Part shown: piece after piece, positions 20,870 through 30,411 of the stretch
Layout of the letters: every line of letters begins with the position of its first letter
Numbering within the stretch: position 1 is the stretch's first letter
Assembly (NCBI GenBank): GCA_030295235.1
Contig: AP026135.1
Span: 916,001 to 980,000 of the forward strand
Length of the DNA: 64,000 nt
Source: Fistulifera solaris
Lineage: Eukaryota > Bacillariophyta > Bacillariophyceae > Naviculales > Stauroneidaceae
Reading direction: 5' to 3'
Position numbers and translations under genes: made by a program
The notes under the pieces: model-generated
What the model was told of the DNA's origin: nothing
Databases searched by the model: none
What the model saw: only the letters and a program-made list of their open reading frames with translations

Positions 20870-21275
20870 CAAAGAAATTCTGTATGATCAAAAACACCGT
20901 GTCCTGAATTTCTGGAACTGACACACAATTTCTGTATGACCCAAAATACTACGTACCGTGTCCCGAACTGGAAAGTGTACACAGAATTTCTGTATGAATA
21001 GAAATATGGAAATCAAGGAGAATATCTGTATGACCCAAAACATCGTGTCCAGAGTTTTGGAATGTTTAAACAGAATATCTGTAATGGTAGGATTTGAAAC
21101 ACCGTGTTCAGAATCTTTGGAGCGCGCACAGAATATCTTTAGGATCCAAAACACCTTTTCAAGTCCATAGAATATATGTAAGACCAAAAACACCGTGTCA
21201 GGAATTTACTGGAACGTCCACCCAAAACACCGTCCCCGGAATCTCTGTAAGATACACAGAATTTCTGTATCATGA
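20870..21275. repeat. Degenerate tandem array, unit about 50 bp
   Basis: About eight diverged units built on ACAGAATTTCTGTATGACC then CAAAACACCGTGTCC then GAATTTCTGGAAC. Visible unit starts include 20879, 20931, 20985, 21028, 21072, 21130, 21168 and 21254. Unit length varies, and no frame is conserved. Contains the self-complementary core CAGAATTTCTG. Confidence 0.75.
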
Positions 21276-21718
21276 ATTACACCTTAAGCAGCATTTCTGG
21301 AACCTATATAGAAGCTGTGCAGACCTAAATGCACCGTACTAAAACATTTTCCGTTTACTGCCATCGCACGCCGTTCTTATATTCTTCGCATACAAAGTAA
21401 GTTACTGACAAATACGATCGGCATCTTTTTAGACGAACTACTCCGTAATTCTAGTTTCAATTCACCACCCATGACTGAATATTCCAGTCATGAAGTGTAT
21501 TTATAGTTAGTAAAAATCCGTGTTACTGGCCTAGCGGCAACGTTACTTTCGCCCCACCGAGGATCGTTGATCGTTGATCGAGGTCAATCGCGTCGTCTTC
21601 GCCATTCGAATTCAATGCTGTAGAGCTTTCTTCACCACCATTTTCCTCTTGATAATAGAGTCGACGTGACAACGTACATTCATTACTTCCGCTAGCAAGG
21701 TTCCTTTTTTTGCAAAAC
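21276..21718. other. Intergenic
   Basis: Contains TACTCCGTA at 21439-21447 and a diverged hairpin of the dispersed family (CATGACTGAATATTCCAGTC at 21471). No gene supported. Confidence 0.4.
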
Positions 21719-22198
21719 ATGGGAGATTCGGATTCTGATATCCAACAACAAACAAAGCAATATTTAGCGCAAGGAAGCTTGCTGCGGTCGAGGGTAGCTT
21801 CTTTTCTTCCCAAACTAAAAGAAGCAAATGAAACGCACCTCGACACGAATTCAAATGTCGTCATTGAGTTGGAAAAACAGAATAGCGACATTGACAGCGA
21901 GAACGAGAGTACAGCAGACACCAACGGTAAATCAAGTGGACAGGTAATAGAGATGAACATAGCAATGGGCGATGTGTCCAACAATCCCGTGTTTCAAATG
22001 CTTGGAGACGATACAGAGGACTTCGATGATTCAGAGAGTGAAGGTTCGGAGAAAGAGACATCTGCTAGAGAACACGCTGTTCAGAATCTACTCAATCGGA
22101 AAAGAACGAGTGTGTCGGGCGGTGAGGAAATGACGCCACAGAAGAAAACTTGTAATCCTCTTATCAAGGTCATCCACGAGTCGAATGATACCGCATAA
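21719..22198 (+). CDS. NOPCHAP1/DUF4598-like small protein
   Basis: A 159-residue hydrophilic protein. The ATG at 21719 (MGDSDSDIQQQTKQYL) is used; a TTG nine bases upstream is ignored. Two segments fit the NOPCHAP1 (C12orf45, DUF4598) pattern: LLRSRVASFLPKLKEANE and, after an acidic linker, VIEMNIAMGDV. In animals that protein helps assemble box C/D snoRNP with NOP58 and the R2TP complex. The C-terminus is acidic, then basic (NRKRTS, QKKTC), suitable for a nuclear protein. The match is by motif memory over two short blocks, so moderate confidence. Converges with the eIF2B gene, 35 bp apart. Confidence 0.5.
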   Translation: MGDSDSDIQQQTKQYLAQGSLLRSRVASFLPKLKEANETHLDTNSNVVIELEKQNSDIDSENESTADTNGKSSGQVIEMNIAMGDVSNNPVFQMLGDDTEDFDDSESEGSEKETSAREHAVQNLLNRKRTSVSGGEEMTPQKKTCNPLIKVIHESNDTA

Positions 22199-22233
22199 GT
22201 AGTAAACTTTCATAAATTTCGTTACCGTTGTTT

Positions 22234-23572
22234 CTACTTTTCTTGGGGGTTCATTTCCCGCAAGAGTACAGCAATACTTGTAGGAGGCACAATACCCAGT
22301 TCGGTCACAATTCCACTCACAAAGGATGCGGGTGTCAGATCATAAAGGAGATTGAGTCTTTTAAAGTTGGCTGTATCTCCGTCTGTGCTGACGAGATTCG
22401 GGTCGCCGAGTTCATTGTTGGTGATACTCTCCAGTTGTACACGGTTCGAAATCTTGTACGTCTCACCACAAACCAAAACAGGTATGTTGTGTGCGGCGGC
22501 TGCCATTGCAACGGATGCCGTACCAACTCGACCCATAACAGAACCATCGCTCATCATGGCAGCTGTGCCCAGCAACACTTTTGTAACGTCTTGAAATACG
22601 TACGTCACCGCATTGAGCAAAATGTAAGAGCACGGAATACCCAATTCACGAATTTTCTCCAATTGCTTCTTGCCCTCCAACAGTGGGCGACTATCTACCA
22701 GGATGACGCGAAGCTGCCGGCACGTTGATACAGCGCCTTCCAAAATTTTGGTAATTACCTCCGAATGACCGTACACGAGAAGAACTTCGTCGCGGTCACG
22801 CAACAATTTTTGGCACGTCAAATCGGCTATAGCCGCCATGGCATATTCAATTCTCTCGCGTTCGTAAGCGTGAATACTTTCCTGCAGTTTGTCGACATAT
22901 GCCATGGGATCCAGATCACGATCCAAACTTGCCACTGCTGTCTTCAGAAACGTAAAGGCATTCCCCATACTGACGGAATGAGGTCTACAATGTTCCGTCC
23001 AATAAGTAAAGGCCGGCTTCAATATCACTTGATCAAGGGTTTGACGGAAATCTTCGTCCGTTGGATTCGACGCACTGACATAATCCGGCAATATTGCGGC
23101 AAATGTCTCCAGCATCGCGCGACAGCGGGCATTGCCTCCTCGAATTTGCCCCGTGGCGAAGCGATAACCTGTCTCTACTACGGCGGGATGTAGTTGTGCT
23201 GTATCGACCCCAATTGATGCTTTCAGTGTAGCGCCCGTCTCAAACAACAGTTCTGGATTCTGATGGGCTTTTAAATGCGAAACCAGTCCTCCATCACATG
23301 GTCGGGTGGTTGCCGTTTTGGGTGTATCCGCGGGCTGATTTGCCGGCTGTTGTTTAGGCTGCTTCGTTGTGCTACTTGCAGACTTGTTTTGTTCATTCGT
23401 TGGAGGCTTGCCGCCCCCTTGATTTCCTTGTTGAAGAGCAGATTTCGCTGCTCGCTGCTGCTCTTGGATAGCACGTCTTTCTGCCTTCGAAAGCTTCGGC
23501 TTGGGCGGAGGAATCACTAGATTCGCCGGCTTTTTCTTTCTTAGGTTTCTCAATTTTTGTCTCTGTTGACAT
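22234..23572 (-). CDS. Translation initiation factor eIF2B subunit delta (frame break near start)
   Basis: About 445 residues. Subunit of the guanine-nucleotide exchange factor that recharges eIF2 in the cytosol. The conserved eIF2B alpha/beta/delta Rossmann-like part covers the last 330 residues: PELLFETGATLKASIGVDTA, CRAMLETFAAIL, IIYGHSE-like VLLVYGHSEVITKIL, VILVDSRPLLEG, YILLNAVTYVFQDVTKVLLG, MSDGSVMGRVGTASVAMAA, PVLVCGETYK and NELGDPN. The N-terminus is basic (KLSKAERRAIQEQQRAAK), as usual for delta. The start is ATG at 23572 (MSTETKIEKPKKEK). One extra base in the T5 run (plus strand) at 23531-23535 splits this start from the main frame; removing it gives KEKPANLVIPPPKPK. Divergent from SIN3, 911 bp apart. 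Confidence 0.9.
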
Positions 23573-24483
23573 ATTTATAAAGTCAATTGTGAAGCAGATG
23601 GTTCTTATCTGAACAGGCAACACGCATGGGCGATCACCGTTCGTCGTTGCTTTTTCATCTCGTCCGCAAAAATCATCGACTGATCGATGAGCGCTCGCAT
23701 TTTCGCATATACCATGGAGTCACGAGTATTATGAGTCCCGACCTGGGTCCGATGGACGGCAGACGGTGGCGCAGCTAGGCGACGAAGAGAAGAAGACAGG
23801 GAGGGTGTCGACTATACATCTTTGTGTAAGCACACGGATTTTACTTAGCAGGTCTGTGTCGTAACAACTTCAATTGTATTCCTGAATTTACAGGGAGGCT
23901 TAAATCTTTTCATTGATAATATCGTACTCTTTATGGTAAGCAGTAAGCAGAGGTGCGCTCCCGTGTCTCCTCAGTCCTCAGTGCATCGACATCGACATCG
24001 AACATCGACGATGAGTGATTCTTCCTACCTACTTGTTCCTGGTACCACCGGGGAAGGACGAAGGACGTTAAAATTCTGCCTCCCAGTACAAGGTTCTACG
24101 TAGCGTCTACCAAGAGGCAGAATTTTAACGCCGTTCCCGGTAGCTTGAATGTGACAGTTTCGGGACTGAAAGCCAGCGTCTCCGATATTTTTTGAAATAC
24201 GTAGTATTGGCGTACTGGTACCGGTTAATTGACGAATCATCATCTCCACTTTCGGCTTTCGGCGAACTTACTGGTACCGGTGTGTCACGATTCACCATGC
24301 CGCGTTTTTGCTACCTGGTAGCGCGCATCAACAGCGCGATGTGTCCTTCGGAGCTTTGGCCGTTGTTGAATGTCGCTTTCAATTCTCGCCCACCGAGTCT
24401 CTTTTACTTGTCGTATTCTTGTACTCGTAGCGAATTTGATCGATATACTGCCTTGTACGTTCCATTTCGATCACTAGATTGAC
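23573..24483. other. Intergenic between eIF2B delta and SIN3, with foldback
   Basis: No gene supported. Holds a 17-bp perfect inverted repeat (24066-24082 and 24114-24130), described separately, and two CTGGTACCGGT sites (24217 and 24271). Confidence 0.5.
24066..24130. repeat. Foldback: 17-bp perfect stem, 31-base loop
   Basis: CGTTAAAATTCTGCCTC at 24066-24082 pairs with GAGGCAGAATTTTAACG at 24114-24130. Imperfect pairing may continue outwards (TACCACCGGGGAA against TTCCCGGTA). Confidence 0.85.
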
Positions 24484-27400
24484 ATGGATAACCCAAGCAA
24501 TCCTGTTCAACCAGAAGACAAACCGCTTGCGGCGGAGACCGCTTCAGAAAGCGCATTGCGGTCATCCTCTTCACCAGATCCTACCACTGGACGTCAGCCG
24601 CCTTCTCCGCATGGGTTTGGCGGGGCTTCGTGGCCTGCACCAGGTCAGGGTTTCTCCGCAACGCGCCGTTTACCGACACAGCTATCCAGTTCTGTCGCTG
24701 CTAGCGAATCGAAAGAATCGAGCCCAAACGAAAATGTCAAGTCGTTAGCACCGGATGGATTTCCTTACAAAACCGATGATTCTACTCCTTCGCCTCCAAG
24801 AGCGACAGCACCGTCCATGGGATTGAAACCAAGCCTCTATCCTTTGACAAATCCCAGAGACAATACTTCATCGCCCCCGACACCAAGAGCGACAGCGCCG
24901 CCCCAAGGAGTGATCATGCAACCAAGCTTTTATCCTTTGAGCGATACGAGACCGCCCAATACTTCTACGCCTCCGATAGCGGCTGCACAGCCTTCCGTCC
25001 AGCCAAGCTTTTATCCTTCGGTGGCTGCCACAGACAATAATCCTTCGCCCCCAACAGCGTCTAACGTGTATCATTCGGCACAACCGGAATCTCCTTATTC
25101 CAGGTATCAGCGTCAACAACAACTTCCGCCGCAGCGCCCTCTCGATCAACATCAACCATTTCGTGAGTTGAGAGTCGAAGATGCACTCATTTATTTGGAT
25201 GATGTCAAGCGCGAATTCAAACAGCAACCTGCTATCTACAATGAGTTTCTTAGCATCATGAAGAACTTCAAAACTCAAGAAGTGGATACCCCTGGAGTGA
25301 TTGAGCGGGTTAGCAAGTTGTTTCGAGGCTACAACAAGCTGATTCTCGGCTTTAACACCTTTCTTCCGGAAGGCTATAAAATCAGCTTGGAGGATTTGCA
25401 GAAGAAAGAAGCCGAAGAACAAGCGTTGGAAGCTGCCGAAGCTGCCTCCAAGACTAACGAAGCTCCTCCGTCAGCACCAGGGCCCCCTGCCGCGAAACCA
25501 GCGCCGGTCCGTAAGATGGCAGCTCTGCCCACGGTTCAAGCTAAAGCCAAGTCACCGCCCAAACCGATGAAAACAGCACAAGTAGCAGCACCGGCACGAT
25601 CCAGTCCTACTCAGTTGAAGGCCAAATCTCCCGTTGCGCAACAACCTGCACAGCCGCAGCAGCATCAAGCGGTTGAATTCGATCACGCCATCTCTTACGT
25701 TACAAAGATCAAGCGCCGCTTTGCAAATGATCCCAGTATCTATCACCAGTTTCTGCAGATCTTGCACAACTATCAGCGTGAGCAACGCGGTATAAAAGAA
25801 GTACTCGAGCAGGTCGCTCATCTATTTCAGGATCATCCCGATCTGTTGAAAGAATTCACCTTTTTTCTACCAGATGCTGTACAAGAACAAGCGAAAGAAC
25901 GTCTCCACCGGGCTGCCGCTGAGTCGGAACACAGGAAACGCCAGGCGGAAGAGATTCAAGAAAGGGAAATTCAGCGAAAGAGTAACAGCACCGATCCTTC
26001 ACCAAGGCTAATCGACATGACCAGGGCACAGCAAGAAGAAGCATCACGCAAGCGTTCTTTGGAAGACCCCGAGTCGCATGTCTATAATTCAGCGGTGGAG
26101 CGTCAGTTTTTCGATGCGACAAAGGAAGCCTTGACTGCGTACACCCGAGACGGTGGTCAGGCGTGGGCTGAATTTTTGAAGTGCTTGGATATGTACGCTC
26201 AAGATATTTTGTCTCGTCAGGAAATGCTGAATTTCGTCGAACCGCTTCTTGGGAAGCGCCATACCAAACTATTTGAAGAGTTCAAGCGCATTTTGGCATC
26301 TGCTGGTCAACCCCGTCCAACGGAAGAGTCCTGGTATTCTGTTCCGCTCGCTGAGATCGACTTTAGTCGGTGCCGACGCTGCAGTCCTTCCTATCGAGCT
26401 CTGCCACGAGATTACCCATCACACCCGTGCAGTGATCGTAGCCCGGAAGAAGCCAAGGTTTTGAATGACGTGTGGGTCTCACTCCCCGTTGGTAGCGAAG
26501 AGAGCTACACCTTCCGTCACATGCGTCGCAACACATACGAGGAGACTTTGTTTAGAGTTGAAGATGAACGATTCGAGATTGACATGGTCCTTGATAGTAA
26601 TGCAGCAACATTGCAGCGACTGCTCCCTATTGCGGAAGAGATTGCTATTCTAGCAAAGGAAGATACGCTTCCCTTGGACATCATGGCGAGTTCGTCGGAT
26701 GCTGCCGGACTTGGGGCCAAACGCTATCAGTATTGCTTTGATAGCAAAACTTTGGGCGTCATTCACCGCAATACAATTTCTCGAATTTATGGTGATTCGG
26801 GTGCCGAAATGTTGGAGTTGATGGTCAAGAATCCGACAGTCGCTATTCCTCTGGTAGTCCAGCGCTTGCAGCAGAAGGACAGGGAGTGGCGAGCCGTGCG
26901 CGAGCGTCTCAACCGCCATTGGAAGGAACTTGCAGAATTGAACTACTACAAGAGTTTAGACCACCGTGGATTGACATGGCGGAATATTGATAAGCGAGCA
27001 ACCAGTACGCGCATCATGATTTCTGAGATCAAGGATCGAGCCGCAAACGGTGGCGCCGAAGGAAGCGAAGCTCTGAAACAGAAACTTGAGAAGGCCAAAG
27101 AGGAGCATGGAACCTTTTATGAAGTAACAATGGGAAATACCATAGCGAATAATCCCGATTTGACGTTCTTGCCCAAACCAGATCGTCGTATCTTCACGCC
27201 TCACATGAGCTTGCTCTACGAGAACAACTCGTGGGTGCAAAGGGACGCATTTCGTATTCTTGCCTTCGCGCTGGAGCGAGGTTCGACTTCTCCCGCAGAT
27301 AAAGAAAGGTGTCACCGCTTATGGGTTGAATTTTTGGGTCCCTGGTTTGGGCTTTCCTTAAATTGGATGCAACAACCGGCGGTAGCATACCAGGAATCGA

Positions 27401-28380
27401 CAGCTGCGTCCCAGACCAAGGTCTCTATCGCAAGTTCTGCGCCCTTGGTTAGCGAAGACGATGAAAGTATGATCAACAATGCAGAAGCGACGGAGACGTC
27501 GGCCGTCGATAATGTAAACGGAGATGACGTTGATACTGATCATCATTCACTACCACCCGACACTATTGTATCAACTATTTATGGTGATGGCACGATCCTT
27601 GAATTTCGGCAGGCGGAGCGAATCTATGTCGTTCAATTGCTGTCATGTGGAGCCAAAGGATATCTTCGGCCGACTTCTATCCTCTGCAGTCTCCTCCCTG
27701 TGGAGAAGTCAGGATATACGCAGAAGCTTCGTGAAAGCGATCGTACTCGGCTTGCCAGACCCGGTGATCAGCTTGCATTCGGTACACAGAGTCTGTATTT
27801 ATTCTTCAGGCTACACTTGATTCTTGTACAGCGGCTGAACACAGCCAAGCGACTCGCGTACTCTGTGGATAACGACAGCTCTCTGATTACACTGATCGAA
27901 CAGGTGCCAACGGGTAACAGCAAAGCGACAGGCCGCTCTCGTTATGAAGCGTACCTGTCCTTGCTCTACGCTTCGTTGGATGGAGGCGTAGGAACTTCCG
28001 CTGAAGGAGGCAAATATGAAGATCGCGTGCGAAGCTTGCTGGGACACGGCGCGTATGAACTGGCGACTCTTGATAAACTCATCTCGTACATTTGGAAAAA
28101 CTTGCAAAGTCTTGCAGGGGATGAAACGATGTGGAATTTGATTCAACTGTATCGTCGTCATCAGGAGACTGGCACTTTCCATCCGGAAGCATTTCGCCAG
28201 GAAGCTGCCTTCTTATCAGACGGTGAAGTGATGTATGCATTTCAGCACTGCCCCCTCAGTGGTAAGGATGAATCAGTACTTTACGTTGAGCTAGTAGGTG
28301 TGATGGACGAGGAAGACGAGTCGATGGAAGAGTTCGACGAAGCTCCCGTCGAGCCGAACCAAAAGCGTCAAAAAAGGTAA
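24484..28380 (+). CDS. SIN3: SIN3 paired-amphipathic-helix corepressor
   Basis: A 1298-residue uninterrupted protein from ATG at 24484. It is the scaffold of the Rpd3/HDAC histone deacetylase complex in the nucleus. Residues 1-220 are Pro/Ser/Ala-rich. PAH1 at about 226-300 (LRVEDALIYLDDVKREF, FNTFLPEGYKI). PAH2 at about 398-470 (FDHAISYVTKIKRRF, FTFFLPDAV). PAH3 at about 540-605 (ATKEALTAYTRDGG, LLGKRHTKLFEEFK). The HDAC-interaction domain is at about 635-740 (YRALPRDYPSHPCS, VWVSLPVGSEESYTFRHMRR, EETLFRVEDERFEIDM). The C-terminal Sin3 domain spans about 900-1290. It ends acidic, then basic (EPNQKRQKR). Slightly shorter than animal SIN3. No intron or frame break. Confidence 0.95.
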   Translation: MDNPSNPVQPEDKPLAAETASESALRSSSSPDPTTGRQPPSPHGFGGASWPAPGQGFSATRRLPTQLSSSVAASESKESSPNENVKSLAPDGFPYKTDDSTPSPPRATAPSMGLKPSLYPLTNPRDNTSSPPTPRATAPPQGVIMQPSFYPLSDTRPPNTSTPPIAAAQPSVQPSFYPSVAATDNNPSPPTASNVYHSAQPESPYSRYQRQQQLPPQRPLDQHQPFRELRVEDALIYLDDVKREFKQQPAIYNEFLSIMKNFKTQEVDTPGVIERVSKLFRGYNKLILGFNTFLPEGYKISLEDLQKKEAEEQALEAAEAASKTNEAPPSAPGPPAAKPAPVRKMAALPTVQAKAKSPPKPMKTAQVAAPARSSPTQLKAKSPVAQQPAQPQQHQAVEFDHAISYVTKIKRRFANDPSIYHQFLQILHNYQREQRGIKEVLEQVAHLFQDHPDLLKEFTFFLPDAVQEQAKERLHRAAAESEHRKRQAEEIQEREIQRKSNSTDPSPRLIDMTRAQQEEASRKRSLEDPESHVYNSAVERQFFDATKEALTAYTRDGGQAWAEFLKCLDMYAQDILSRQEMLNFVEPLLGKRHTKLFEEFKRILASAGQPRPTEESWYSVPLAEIDFSRCRRCSPSYRALPRDYPSHPCSDRSPEEAKVLNDVWVSLPVGSEESYTFRHMRRNTYEETLFRVEDERFEIDMVLDSNAATLQRLLPIAEEIAILAKEDTLPLDIMASSSDAAGLGAKRYQYCFDSKTLGVIHRNTISRIYGDSGAEMLELMVKNPTVAIPLVVQRLQQKDREWRAVRERLNRHWKELAELNYYKSLDHRGLTWRNIDKRATSTRIMISEIKDRAANGGAEGSEALKQKLEKAKEEHGTFYEVTMGNTIANNPDLTFLPKPDRRIFTPHMSLLYENNSWVQRDAFRILAFALERGSTSPADKERCHRLWVEFLGPWFGLSLNWMQQPAVAYQESTAASQTKVSIASSAPLVSEDDESMINNAEATETSAVDNVNGDDVDTDHHSLPPDTIVSTIYGDGTILEFRQAERIYVVQLLSCGAKGYLRPTSILCSLLPVEKSGYTQKLRESDRTRLARPGDQLAFGTQSLYLFFRLHLILVQRLNTAKRLAYSVDNDSSLITLIEQVPTGNSKATGRSRYEAYLSLLYASLDGGVGTSAEGGKYEDRVRSLLGHGAYELATLDKLISYIWKNLQSLAGDETMWNLIQLYRRHQETGTFHPEAFRQEAAFLSDGEVMYAFQHCPLSGKDESVLYVELVGVMDEEDESMEEFDEAPVEPNQKRQKR

Positions 28381-28675
28381 ACATGGCCTCCACGATAATC
28401 TACTTTTTATAAAATCATTACAAAAGAAACGGAGTATTGAATATCCAAACAGTTTGTACTACTTTTAGACTGTAAGACGCCTCAATCAAGGTTTTGTACC
28501 GACAAGAATGGTCTCCATAGTTGAATTGTAATTGAGACCGGTGCGCTTGTATCGCACCAAGCACGATGGTTCGAGTCAGTCGTATAGGCAAGGCAAACAC
28601 TTAAATTAATTTTATGAGACATCTTCAAAATCTGTACAGGGATTTGCACTAAGAATTGACAGGAGAACAATCCAC

Positions 28676-29182
28676 TCATTCAGTGAGTCGGGTCATCATA
28701 ATTTTCAAAGGACGCAAAACCGGAGGAGCCACTCGAACGAATGGACGATCTGTTCTTGCATCATATCCTGCCTCCAAGAACTTTGTACGGAACCGTTGAA
28801 GTGTTTCAAGCACACTGTTTGGTAGTGCCATGAGAAGCCTCCCGGTACTGTCTAGAGTGAAAGGAATGATTTCATCAATGCTCATCATCCCACTTATTTT
28901 CAGATGCGCTGTAGTCTCCGAAAGAACACTGATTTGAAACGTTTGCTCGCCTAGGAGAGGAAAACTCATCGTCTGTTGATATGTAGCACCAGGAAGCAGG
29001 GCCCCTCTTGGTATAGGTCTCGTTTCGGCAAGCGGCTGAACGAATGCGGCCGTCATTGAGTGCCTTGGTCGCACAATGGTGCTGCCTTGAACACGAGGGA
29101 CATTAGCAGCCAGTAGCAGTAACAGAACGATCAAACTATTGAGGCTCATTGGATAGCACTGCTTCTTGGTCTTTGGCTGCAT
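28676..29182 (-). CDS. Secreted or plastid-directed small protein, unknown function
   Basis: The reading from ATG at 29182 (MQPKTKKQCYPMSLNSL) gives 168 residues; an inner ATG at 29149 gives 157 and an even cleaner signal peptide (MSLNSLIVLLLLLAANV). The signal ends near VPRVQGS; TAAFVQPL a little later could be a plastid cleavage site. The mature part looks like a beta-rich domain (TYQQTMSFPLLGEQTFQISV, TTAHLKISGMMSIDEIIPF) and then a short helix (LETLQRFRTKFLEAGYDA). No family recognised. Upstream codons to 29404 remain open but lack features. Convergent with SIN3. Confidence 0.55.
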   Translation of the reverse strand: MQPKTKKQCYPMSLNSLIVLLLLLAANVPRVQGSTIVRPRHSMTAAFVQPLAETRPIPRGALLPGATYQQTMSFPLLGEQTFQISVLSETTAHLKISGMMSIDEIIPFTLDSTGRLLMALPNSVLETLQRFRTKFLEAGYDARTDRPFVRVAPPVLRPLKIMMTRLTE

Positions 29183-30411
29183 TTGTGTATGAGAGCCAAT
29201 GTCTTTGATTCGTTGCTGCATTCTCCTTGTTGTCGATGTTCCTTGAAGCTCCGTGGTTGAGAAGCAATTGTGGGTGATGACGATGATGGCGTCAGTTTCA
29301 CAGTGTGAGAAAGAAGTTTTACGTCCGACGTGGTTTTCTGTCACAAAGGGCTGCTGTACAATCATGTATCTCTTTGTCTCAATTCTTAATCTACATCTTA
29401 ACATATAGTGAGTGGAATGGTTTCGATCAATTTCTATTACTTAGAATCTACCTTTTAAATGCAAACCAATAGTCGTGTTTGTTGAAAACACTATATGTAT
29501 GAGATGTAAGTTGTATGTGAAAATGACTGTACCAACTATTGCGCGCCAATTCTCAACGTTCAACGGCTATCGTGTAAAAGTACCATTTAAGCGATTATGT
29601 TGACTCATTAATGCGCAACAAACAGCAAAGAATTTGGAAGGGGAAAGAATTGCGGCGAAGTGAGAAAGCTTTGCGCTTCGGTCGTTTGTCGTAACTCATA
29701 ACAAGCTAGGCGACAAAAAATCTATCTAGAAATTTTTTAAATGTAATTTAACTATCCTAATTTATTTCCTAAAGTCAGAATGCAATTTTGACATTCGGGC
29801 TTCGCTAAAATTCTTTGTTGATATTAACAGCCAGGAACAAAGCGGAAGGCCGTTTTACGTTGATGGAATTTTTGCTCTTTTAAAACTGTGGCAGCCACGG
29901 CTCCGACTTCTTGGCCAAGTTCTAACTTACCGAGTCTTTAGTTGGTGCATATTGACCTCTCTAGCCAATTTGCTACGGAGTAGTTTTTCATAAATTCATG
30001 TGTTTTGTAAGCAATGATGTTTTGGTCTAAAAAGTATTACTTCCGGAGTATTTGTTTTTGAAAACTGTAAGATTTTGTTAGCATAGCATGACTTCCGACT
30101 TCGTCGTGGGCAAGCTTTGACTTGTAAGTGCAAGCAATAACCACTCTTGCCACGCTGTTTGCATAGAAGTCATTCACGATGTTTTGAATCCATTTGATGG
30201 AAGATACTTGGCATCGAAGTGACTTCAAGCCTAGATTTAGTAGAGCATCGTGGTGAAAGCCAGTCCCAGCCTTTTGTGAGTCGTGAGATGCGCGTCATGT
30301 AGGTATTAATACTTGTAAATAAACGAACCGCTTATACAAAGAGGGAAAAGAATTCAATCCTTGGCAGCATAATAAAAAGCGACATTGTTATTATAAAATA
30401 ACATTTTGTCG
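29183..30411. other. Intergenic, 1.2 kb, repeats only
   Basis: No gene supported. Contains TACGGAGTA at 29974-29982, a segment resembling 14193-14246, and the reverse copy of the 66-bp dispersed repeat at 30240-30306. Confidence 0.5.
30240..30306 (-). repeat. Dispersed repeat copy 2 (inverted)
   Basis: Reverse complement begins TACCTACATGACGCGCATCT and contains CTGGGACTGGC, matching 20365-20430 in order and spacing. Confidence 0.65.

Noticed and set aside
22228-22728. Plus-strand frame opposite eIF2B delta
   Set aside because: Antisense shadow of a strongly conserved gene.
28560-28590. tRNA-like GGTTCGAGTC
   Set aside because: No acceptor stem or anticodon arm can be drawn around it.
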